From Protonemura montana (lineage: Eukaryota; Arthropoda; Insecta; Plecoptera; Nemouridae): 64,000 bases of DNA. The position numbers and the translations under genes are program-made. The DNA lies in contig OX387611.1 in the NCBI GenBank assembly GCA_947568835.1, positions 6,700,001-6,764,000 of the forward strand. The letters run 5' to 3'. The notes under the pieces were generated by a model. It was not told where the DNA came from. It saw only the letters and a program-made list of their open reading frames with translations, and made no database searches. Positions 55,501 to 64,000 of the stretch are shown here, piece after piece (the first letter of the stretch is position 1; every line of letters begins with the position of its first letter).

Positions 55501-58134
55501 GACTTCGTTCACCCGAACAATCCGACAAGCATCTGGCCTCCAAGCCGAGCTCTGCACGTCCCAGAAGCTGCAGCCCTGAGTCAGAAACTCGGACGGTTCA
55601 AAGTAAAGCTCTACATACAGCTCAGTACCCTCTGTTCCGTTCTTGGCCATAAGGATGACGTCCACCACGCGGCTACTGATGATTTGGTGGCCGATTTTCG
55701 GCAAAGGCAGCAACGCTTTATTGACCGGATAGAGCAGGAACGCGTAACGCTCTGTTAATTTAACAACTGAGAAGGGCACGTGAAGAACAAACGAGTTGTA
55801 GCTGTTAAAAATGGTATCGTCGTAGTTTTCTTGGAGTAAAGACGACATTTCGGAACCTCTCATGTGAAATGCGATGGGCCTCGAAGCGTCGTTCCTCATG
55901 GCATTGTTAAAAACTACATAATTATCCTCGCAACACAAGGAGTTGAACTCGTTGCTTGAAGGATTGTCATAGCGTCCACATTTGCTAACAACCAAGAGAT
56001 TTCGCACGTCTTCTACGACTTGTCGAACAGTCCTCCTTCTGAGTTTGTAATTTCTGTCTCCGGCGGGCGTCCAGAAGATGTTTGTCAGCAGGCTCATCGC
56101 TCTGCGCACAGTGTTATGACTGAGTGGGTAGTTCTGGAGAGAATGGATACCAAAGGCTGATATTGAAGTAAGAACTTGCGAGTCGTGCGGGTCACCTGCA
56201 AGCTTTTCTTCGTAATAAACTCCAGCATCATTGGAACGGTACCTGTAGATAATGTACTGGCCTCGTGTACGCGACATGTGAAAATTAGCAGACATGTTGC
56301 AGGTGCAAGCCCCAAGGAAAAGGTCGTCGTTTGTGACGCAATCTTTTGAGGTCCACTGGTTTTCAACAATGTTCCAATAGGCACACGCGTAGAGGGTGTC
56401 GTTCTTTACACCGTAAAACAAGCTAATAAGTTGGTCAATATTGTTTACTTTCAGGTTTTTGTTTGGAGGAGATAGAAGGACGTCAATAACGCGCATTTTT
56501 GTAACTTCCTGACCCTCAATGATGTTCGCGGCCTTGAGATAAGTGTTTGGGGGATAAAGAAGAAAAACGAAGCCGGAGTTGTTCTCGACTACAGACTTTG
56601 AAAACAACAATGAAATGTTCATTTGCGGGGAAAAGAGGAAGTTGTAGTCGATATCTTCTTTGGACCGAAAGAACTCCATTCCTAGCGAGTAGTTAGTGAA
56701 CATTCCAAAGCCGATAGGAGGGTCCCGGTTGTATGTCGCGATGTTAAAAGCCAAGCAAGACAGCAATTGGCTTCGCCTGCCAATCATGCTTCGACCCTCA
56801 CTTGGTATCAACCTGGCCATAATCACGCCGATGTCCTCGATAAGGTTATCGTTATCAGTGTCGGTCAGGGTTTTAGAGTCAAGACTCACAACGGTATGTA
56901 AATGACCAAGAAAAGTGGTGAGCAATTGGTTAGCTGTGTAGCCAGTACTACTGGTCATGTCTAGAATGTTTTCTTTATTTTTCTCAAAGTCCGTAGTGCC
57001 AGATTTAGAGCTTTCTGCATGAGCTGTGCCACGATCTATCTCCAAAGCCGGTGCCAAGTCTTCTTCTAACTCCAGAAGTACGAACTCAGTAATGTTATCT
57101 TCGCTGTAGTACCTATTATCGCAGTAACATGACACGTTCCTCGGAAATCCCGTGGTCTGTACAATAAAACACTTTTCTGTCGACCACTCCCTTCTGGATC
57201 CGTCCCAATGGACGCAAATGTGCTTTAAGTTCGGGACATACTTTTGCGGAAACCAACGGAAGATGAGCATGTCAAAAAACTGGGAAGTTGAGCACCAATC
57301 AGGATGTAAAGGGGCACTCCCATTAAAAATCACATCAACAACCTGGAACCGCTTGATTGGGAAGTCAGAAATTGGGAGAGGTAACAGGGACGTTCTGTTT
57401 TCTGGGTACACAACAAAACCAGCGTACTGGTTTGAAGTAACGGTGCACATTATAGACAAACTGAAGCCTGTTAAAGAATTAAAAATGTAATTACCACCGA
57501 AGCTGTTGTCGTTTTCTTCTAGGTATATAAACTCAAACGAAATCTTGAAAAGTCCTCCGGTCGAGAAGCTAAGATAATGACTTACATCATAAAAAAAAGA
57601 GTGCAGAACATAGTAAGGCATTTTCTTAATCGCTAGCAACGTCGCTTCCATGATATTTGACACCGCGATCAATTCGGTCGCAAGGTCATCGCTCGTCAGC
57701 TCACCTAGCGTCACAAACTCACTGAAGATATCGCACAGCTCTGACAATGAGGCATTTGTAGCATTTTTGACAGCCATCCGGTGCAGATGGTCAAGGATTT
57801 CTGTCATCGCTTGCAGCTTGGATGTGTTTTGTTTGGGTGCATTATTAGTTGGTAGGAGCAAATCCTTTTCGTCGAATTTCACTAAGCTAGTTGGTTCAAT
57901 ACCAGAAGATGCTTTGCTAGCTGTTGTCAGCGTTGATCCTGCACTTTGTTTCATCAAACGCTCTTCACTCACCACATTCGGTAGATCAGGTTTCTCGCTA
58001 AGAGAAGATATCTGAAAGTCCACGACGCTTGTAGTTCGAATGTCTGACGTTGATATTTTAGCATCTAGAGCAAGGGGCTTGGAGGACAGCAGCACCAGCA
58101 ACAGCACGACCAGACGTGAAGACATGTTGAGCAT
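52535..58134 (-). CDS. Adhesion-type GPCR with four GPS-like modules
   Basis: Two exons: 58134-55430 and 54575-52535, joined in phase 2 through GTACGC...CTCCCAG to give 1581 aa. The Met at 58134 is chosen because it starts a signal peptide (MLNMSSRLVVLLLVLLSS); an upstream in-frame Met at 58263 would add 43 non-signal residues. Four GPS-like modules end at ~338, 612, 883 and 1199, each C-x2-W...W...C...C-x-C (CVHW/CYC, CAYW/CTC, CSFW/CNC, CATW/CTC), each after a GAIN-like helix-plus-strand region with a YP or YPxN strand. None has the HL[T/S] cleavage tripeptide. Seven helices span ~1230-1495, with AWGVPLIPLVVLL (helix 4) and IQGFVMYIFFV (helix 7); the tail is Lys-rich, then acidic. A plasma-membrane receptor, ligand unknown. 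A donor-like CAA/GTAAGT at 59043 on this strand may belong to a 5' UTR exon. Confidence 0.9.
54830..55325 (-). repeat. Dispersed repeat D2, copy d
   Basis: In the single intron of the minus-strand GPCR. GGGGGATCCAGGGAACGAAA, CATTTTCCGGAAAATCCATT, then GGGATCCACAGCTGCTACAA, TTTTTGTTTCGTCGCGATCG and GGCCGATTAATCGTATCC. The longest copy and the best source for a consensus. Confidence 0.75.
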
Positions 58135-58367
58135 AACTGAATCAAACAACTTAAAAACGTATGTATTACGTTTTCGATGACGACTAGCTTTTCGTGGTTG
58201 CATAATTAGAGTGGCACGACTCGAATTCTCGGAACTACTTTGGGTTGCATGATATGCGGCCATATTCTTACCAACCTAACTAGTATTTACGGTATTGCGA
58301 TAGAGAAGCCATGGAAAACAAATAATGCTACATGACATTATTTTTTATTATTGGTTTGTTATCAGTT

Positions 58368-58390
58368 TTTTTTTTTTTTTTTTTTTTTTT
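58368..58390 (+). repeat. Poly-T tract
   Basis: Uninterrupted T run, just upstream (in gene sense) of the four-GPS receptor. Confidence 0.85.
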
Positions 58391-58892
58391 GTAGTTTATG
58401 GTCTATAGTTATAGGTTTCTGGCTTTTTAAGTTTTTTTCGGAGAAGACCTTGCTAATTTCGTAGAGCGTGGTAATGAAAACATGGTTTCATATACCGTAC
58501 GTAACTTTGGTGGTGCGAATATTTGAATGAAGAACAATCTACTGTTAAAGTGGTATTATTAAAAGAAAAAGAAACAAGCAAATAGTATTCTAAATTTTAA
58601 GTTAAGAAATAATGCATATTTATTTTTTAATCGGGCGGCTTCCGTGGAATTGCGGGTCACTTTTGTCCTTATTACCAAAAAAGTGTATAAATAAATGTAT
58701 ATTTGTATGTTAAAGAAATATATTTAATCGGTAAAACCTGCCCCCCCTCCCCCCCACCCAGACTGGGATAGCTTTCAGCACCCACTTATTAACCAAAACT
58801 ATTTTAACCTAACAAATCAACAAATTAGTTAGCAACCCTTACTTTATATATGTGTTTTCTCTACCATAGTCATTGTGCAAATGTGCATATCA

Positions 58893-58927
<35 letters not shown>

Positions 58928-60015
58928 CGTACACACACAACGAAAATAATACCAAAACTCTTTAAAAATTACTTCATTTGTGTTTATTGATTTTTTTTCT
59001 CGGCGCTCTTTATATTCATTGACCACTCCTAACTAGGACTTACTTGCGGTCCGCTCTGCGTCTGGTGTTTTCCTTCACTCAAAGGCCAGCCACAAAACTA
59101 TTCAAATCACAAAATCTTTTCTGCCCGTCGCTTAGAGCTATGTTTTCATCCTTTCTTCTGAATCCAGATTTTCTTGGTGAGAGGATGAGCTATGACTCTT
59201 TCAGGGCAGCACAATTCAGCACAAGACGAGTCCTAACAGTGTTGTAGCCAAATGCAATGCATACGGGACCTAAGACTTTCTTTTGATTTGTCAGCTTGTG
59301 ACGTCCCAAATATTGGTGACGTCACGACTCTCGTTACCTGCCCACCACGAATGATAGCGGCAGTTGGGTCTGACTCGCTCGAGCCGACGGGGCGGTGGAT
59401 CTTACCGATTTCTCGTTGGAGGAAAGTTATCTCATGCATTTCGTGGCTAAATGAGTGTGTGAAGTGCCTACCCTGAATTCGACACCTCTTGGAGGGATTT
59501 ACATCGAAACGACGACATCCTGGCGTGTCCTGAGAAGACGTCGGAGACAGTGCCCGCCCGCCGAGAACGAGTTGGGAAACGCGACTTATAGGAAGTGCGA
59601 TTATTTGAGTATCTCTATTTTTATATTAGCTATAAGAATTCTGCCTTTTATGTCCAGTTAGAAATGTATGTATTCGTTTTATATATCACCTATTGTAATT
59701 ACCAGCCATATTCTATGGAACTCACGGTCGACCTAGGTAGGGACAATATTACCTAGGGTACTGAATGTTCTATGTAAATTCAATGAGAAATCGGCTAAGT
59801 GGCTGTAAATTAGAAATTATAATTTGTTTTCTGGCCTGAAGACTGCTATCTTTTTTTAGCTCCTCTTAATATTTATCTGTCCTACCGGGAGGGCTTTCTT
59901 TGTTACAACTCCCTGTATCTGTCCCTGAAACAAAGTGGCGCCCTAGCCCCGAATCATTCTCCGAATTCGACGCCGACTGACCTCGGTCAACGACCGTATA
60001 CAGAGCTGCCGGGCC
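58391..60015. other. No convincing gene; poly-C at 58895-58925
   Basis: A C run of about 30 bases at 58895-58925 and a shorter one near 58741. Frames around 59044-59661 are short and unrecognised. The stretch 59043-59440 may include a 5' UTR exon of the minus-strand GPCR because of the CAA/GTAAGT donor at 59043. Confidence 0.4.
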
Positions 60016-60019
60016 GCTC

Positions 60020-60115
60020 TGGGCATCGATTTTTTAGACGGTTACAGTGTTGTTAATAACAAAATACCCCGCGCATTGCAAGCGTTTGCAATTTAAATAA
60101 GATTTCATCCTAATA
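60020..60115 (+). mobile_element. tRNA-type SINE A tail, copy 3
   Basis: GGGCATCGATTTTTTAGACG, GTTGTTAATAACAAAATACC, CCGCGCATTGCAAGCGTTTG and the GATTTCATCCTAATAC end, almost identical to 11861-11960. Confidence 0.75.
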
Positions 60116-60283
60116 CAGCAACGAATCCAACGTCAAATTGGAGTTATTCGAGTTTGACAGGAATTGTGACGTGATATAGCGTCACTAGAATCAGAGTGAC
60201 TGTGAGTATTCACAGCCTCATGGTTCTACTCCTTGGAGTACTGTCATTCTCATCAAATACACTAAAATTGTCTCAAAAAGCCA

Positions 60284-60400
60284 GTGTTCAGGTAGCTCAA
60301 TTGGTTGGAGCAACACCCGTGATAGGTGGAGATCGAGGTTCGAGTCCCCTTGTTGACATCGATTTTTAAGACGGTTGTAGTGTTGTTAATAATAAAAAAG
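60284..60400 (+). mobile_element. tRNA-type SINE A, head copy
   Basis: CAGGTAGCTCAATTGGTTGG (A box), GGTGGAGATCGAGGTTCGAG (B box), then CATCGATTTTTAAGACGGTT and AGTGTTGTTAATAATAAA, where it stops. The tRNA-like head lacks a normal acceptor stem, so it is not called as a tRNA gene. Confidence 0.7.
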
Positions 60401-61104
60401 GTCGTGGATTGTTTTGGTTTGAAGTATGCTCGTAGAGCTAAAAGATCGTATCGCCGACCAAGAATAAAATATTGTCGTTTTATGGAACTTTGCTATTTTT
60501 TAAGAAGTCAATCAATTGGTCTTGTGACACAGATACACCTAATCATTGTTCATTAGAAGCTGAGAAATGAAATTCGGACTACTAGTTCTTTTAATTGATA
60601 GTTCGACTTTTTAGAAAACTCTCCCCATTCCTTTTACTCTTTTTTTTTTAATTGCTCTAATAAATATCTATGCATCTACTACATTTTTGCCTATTTTTTA
60701 TATCATTGTTTTCTTTCCGTTTCGTTCGTTATTTTTCTAGCGTTTAGAGTTTCGAACACCTTCGTAGCCATCAACATTTCCGGCTCACTCTCCGCCATCT
60801 GGAAATTCTAAACTCAGTCAGCGGTTATCTGGCAGTTAGATTTAACTTAACTGGACATTGTAAAACCAGCCCTTAGAACAACCTAGTATTATTATCCGTT
60901 ATATTTAATTGCCTTTCATCGCGCTTGTCGCCCCAGTCGTTGCCTCTTCACCGATACTTATATTATTATCACAGATAGACATACACAGATTGTCCACTCC
61001 TATGCTATTGGAAGCTACGCGAAAGCTTTTGCCCCGCAAGATTCGCCCCAATCCCCTCACCAACAAGCTAAAATAGTTTGCCCTCTGGACACGGGATGGC
61101 GCTA

Positions 61105-61255
61105 CATTCGCTCCCTCTCAAGTATACTATCTGTTCCAAGCTTGCTCGGTCATCGGTCTAAAGTCCTTTCGCTCACATTCGCTCCCTCTCAAGTATACTA
61201 TCTGTTCCAAGCTTGCTCGGTCATCGGTCTAAAGTCCTTTCGCTCACATTCGCTC
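61105..61255 (+). repeat. 71-bp tandem duplication
   Basis: CATTCGCTCCCTCTCAAGTA through CTAAAGTCCTTTCGCTCA occurs twice with no visible change, so the duplication is recent. Confidence 0.9.
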
Positions 61256-61373
61256 TCAGCGCTGCCGCTATCTTACTGTATCCAGGCGATAACTGCAGCG
61301 GAGTTCGAGCAAGTCCAACATTGAAGAAAAATGTAAACATCCCAGAAAATAATTATAATGATGCTCTGGTGCC

Positions 61374-61505
61374 ATATTTGGGGAAGATCGTTTTGAAAGC
61401 GATCTTTTAAAAAGATCAAGATCGTCGTCAAAAAACAATCGCGATCGAAGATCGAAGTTCGCGATCGTTTTTTTTAGATCTAATTCAAATTCGTTTCAAT
61501 AAAAT
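61374..61505 (+). mobile_element. CGATCG-ended DNA element, solitary left end
   Basis: TTTGGGGAAGATCGTTTTGA followed by AAAAAGATCAAGATCGTCGT and GATCGCGATCG blocks is nearly the same as 23032-23140. No matching right end in the window. Confidence 0.8.
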
Positions 61506-61929
61506 ATCAAGTTGAATAAAAATATCAAATATCAAATATCTGCGTGGTTCAATAAGAAATCAATAAGAAATAGGATTAAGTACATAAAGGGTGATTTCTT
61601 GTTCCCTGCTTTGTTGTATATTTTCATTATTAGTTACACCGTTAATTAGTTCAATTTATTGCACCGAGAAGTTCAGTTCGGTACAGAAAGAATATTGTCA
61701 CAATGCACCTCAGAGCGATGTCATGAACGAGTTTTCTTAGCTATAAATCGTACACGAGATATGTCAAATCTAGTCGGCTGCTTATTTCGGCCAGTAAAAT
61801 GCTTGCTACTGAACTAAATTGTGATACCATATTGCAGCCCGTTAGACTCGGTGGATATTGCTTATATAAACACGCTTGGAAGTCGCTGTGAGCCTCTCAT
61901 TGCATAAATTAAAAAAAAACCACTCCGAT

Positions 61930-62520
61930 TAGATTACTCTTGCGATTACATGAAATACTATTTTGACCTTAATATTACTACATTGCCACTATCAACTCGC
62001 AGAGAACTCGCAGACTTTAGCTTCAAACATAAACTTGCGAACAACAACATTGACTGTCCATCGTTTCTAGCACGACTTAACTTCCTTGTACGCGTACCAG
62101 ACAGACGAGAAACACTCTCCCGTTCAGGGAAACAAAGAGCCGACAGGACAATGAAAACCTACAACAAATTCACCCAAGACAACCCCGACCTTGACTTACA
62201 CACAGACTCCCTAGATACGTTTAAAACTCGGCACAAGCAGAGGACAGCTAGTGGCCATGTTATGACATAAACTAGCATATTGAAATATATTAACATATAA
62301 AAATATTTAAACAAGAAATATACTCTATAATATTCGATAACATTATAGTGATTAGGTACAGCATAATATCCTTGTCATTATCTTAATGTTTTATCATTTA
62401 AAAATATTACTAATTGCTTATTTTATAATTATATTAAATCACACTTGTGGAATTTATATGTATTCTGTTGCTGATATGTAAATAATAATAACAACCTTTC
62501 ATGTACCTATCAGAGATGTC
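61930..62520 (+). mobile_element. LINE 3' end (Jockey/CR1-like)
   Basis: Frame 61950-62270 carries LPLSTRRELADFSFKHKL, then LARLNFLVRVPDRRETL, as in reverse transcriptase C-termini, followed by an AT-rich 3' UTR. 5'-truncated; the product is a 3' remnant, not a host gene. Confidence 0.65.
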
Positions 62521-62924
62521 GTGCATTGAGAGTAAATTGTTATTTCTTAAGGCCCATCATTCCCGCGGGTAAAATCGTTAAAAATGGGTCCCAAACGGGT
62601 ATATAGTGTTTGTATTATGTTAATGACAAGGAAAAATAAGTGCCGGAAAATTGGTGAGTTTTCCGGGAAAATTAAAAATCAAATCCTTTGTACAAGACAG
62701 CACCGCAAAAATATGAGTTAAAGAGTCCGCGATTTTTTTCCGTAGTGCCTGAACTTGCTTTTCTTAGACAAACAATTTTGGTAGTCACAGCTAAAAAATT
62801 GATTGAGATATCAATTTTCAAAAACTCTTTTATTAATCTCAAAAAGTTCCTGGTTTTAAACAGATCATCAGTTGCACAAAAAGTGATCCATTGAACTAAT
62901 GAAAAAAACATCTTAAAGCCTTAA

Positions 62925-63352
62925 AGCCCGGTTTACATGGGAGTATTTTTCTCGGCTCTCTGCCTCCGCAGTCTACCACACGAGAAAACTATGCCCGTGT
63001 AGACGGAAACTATTGCCAAACATGTGCTACCACAAGTCGGCACAAGAGACGTAGTAGATATCTGCCGCCGAGATTTTCGATTAGCGCATGTTCTATTTGA
63101 ACAGAGATCTACGTTGAAACCAACCAATCAGAAACGTTCCCGCGAGCGTGTCCGAAGCTGGCGGGGCTTGCCTAGTTGCAACTGACGTCTCCGAAGAGAA
63201 CTTGTGCCTATGCTGTAATGTGGAAACAGCAACGTACGCAATATTGTGCCAGCACTCTAGAGCAGCAAACTCGGCAGTAGACTGGCGCTGAGAGTCTACC
63301 GCCGAGAAGCGCCTGTCTACTGCCGAGAAAAATACTCCCATGTAAACCGGGC
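62925..63352. mobile_element. TTAA-flanked MITE, family 2
   Basis: Inverted ends of about 35 bases: GCCCGGTTTACATGGGAGTA plus TTTTTCTCGG on the left, mirrored on the right (CTCCCATGTAAACCGGGC). TTAA at 62921-62924 and 63353-63356. A second internal inverted pair (CTCTGCCTCCGCAGTCTACC and the CTGAGAGTCTACCGCC block) suggests layered fold-back structure. No coding frame. Confidence 0.85.
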
Positions 63353-63394
63353 TTAAGTATGCAGATTTCAAATATGTGTGTTTCATCGGGATCG

Positions 63395-63505
63395 GTCAAA
63401 CGATGTAGGTTCTGTTTTGTACAAGGTAAGTGCTTGCGAGGCACTACTTTTTGGGCTCGTCGAACCTGGAAACATTGCATATTGCATACATACAGGCTGA
63501 TGCTA
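63395..63505 (+). pseudogene. Possible piggyBac zinc-finger remnant
   Basis: VKRCRFCFVQGKCLRGTTFW followed by HCILHTY resembles the C-terminal Cys-rich finger of piggyBac-type transposases (RRCxxC...GK..RT.Y.C..C...C...Y), but the second Cys pair is missing. The nearby TTAA MITE is suggestive only. Low confidence. Confidence 0.22.
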
Positions 63506-63509
63506 GTGC

Positions 63510-64000
63510 CCGCTAGCATCCGATGCCAGCTACTTCGAGCGCGACCTTGCAGTCTTTCATGAGGCAGGAGAGTCTGCAATTGGTCTTATCGCTGTAATCC
63601 TCGAGTGGAATTTTTTAAATTCCCTAATGAATGAGCTGAGATTTGTAAACATAGCGCGCGATTTCAGAGTGTGTAGCAAGTATGATTTGCCTGCCAGACT
63701 TCAATTCCACATTATTATTTTGCGAAGGAGCGGGAGCAATTAGACATGTATTTCATTCGGGTTCTCCAATAGTCGCGATTGACTTATTGGCGCTACATAT
63801 TATTGGAGCTGTACATTATTTCTTCACAGATTGCAACACGGTACGCAAACGTCATTCGAGGATATAAAATCTTCAAACCATGTTCTGTTTGACGAAAAAT
63901 TAGCCAATTACCAGAACCGATCAGGAATCTGATATTTCACATTGCAACCATCGATACACAATTTATTTCTTATCTAAGTGAGGCACACGTGGGAAAATAA
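63510..64000. other. Gene-free end of window
   Basis: Short frames only; nothing recognised. Confidence 0.4.

Noticed and set aside
59044-59661. Chain of short plus-strand frames
   Set aside because: Frames do not join through plausible splice sites. The only strong site is a donor on the opposite strand, possibly a 5' UTR exon of the minus-strand GPCR.

Overview
The window is eukaryotic: intron-rich, AT-rich and loaded with transposable elements. A complete seven-exon gene of the insect odorant-receptor family (7tm_6), found only in insects as far as I know, points to an insect. I cannot name the order or species.

Layout. 1-1899 (minus): 5' part of a large protein whose N-terminus resembles a restriction-endonuclease-fold domain, running off the window. 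3163-3700: LINE 3' end. 4080-4783: broken copy of the seven-helix end of an adhesion-type GPCR. 6379-17332 (minus): a 12-exon nose-resistant-to-fluoxetine (NRF-6-like) membrane acyltransferase, its introns filled with 5S-rRNA-derived SINEs and fold-back repeats. 18.1-26.9 kb: repeat territory, with a GAGTGAAA-ended element (21748-25177) that carries a possible small gene and a nested CGATCG-ended element (23027-24993). 26916-34762 (minus): the odorant receptor, with a TTAA-flanked MITE and a LINE (itself split by a hAT-like MITE) in its introns. 35.0-39.6 kb: tandem and fold-back repeats. 39643-50217 (plus): a four-exon GPS-containing GPCR whose last intron holds a 4.2-kb element with AAGATCTTG arrays at both ends and a 4-bp target duplication. 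52535-58134 (minus): a convergent paralogue with four GPS-like modules in series before seven helices. 58.3-64.0 kb: SINE, LINE and MITE remnants and no convincing gene.

Gene models were made by hand from reading frames, GT-AG sites and intron phase. Every junction of the odorant receptor is phase-consistent. In the NRF-6-like gene all junctions agree except the last. In the plus-strand GPCR the donor of exon 3 is a choice between two sites. The genes do not form a pathway. The two GPCRs and the pseudogene are a local paralogue cluster; the other genes are unrelated neighbours.

The most unusual structural signal is three different elements that share one plan: ends made of many copies of a short palindromic motif (AAGATCTTG, CGATCG/AAAGATCTTT, GAGTGAAA...TTTCACTC). 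One has a clean 4-bp target duplication and one a clean 3-bp duplication, and none shows a transposase I recognise.
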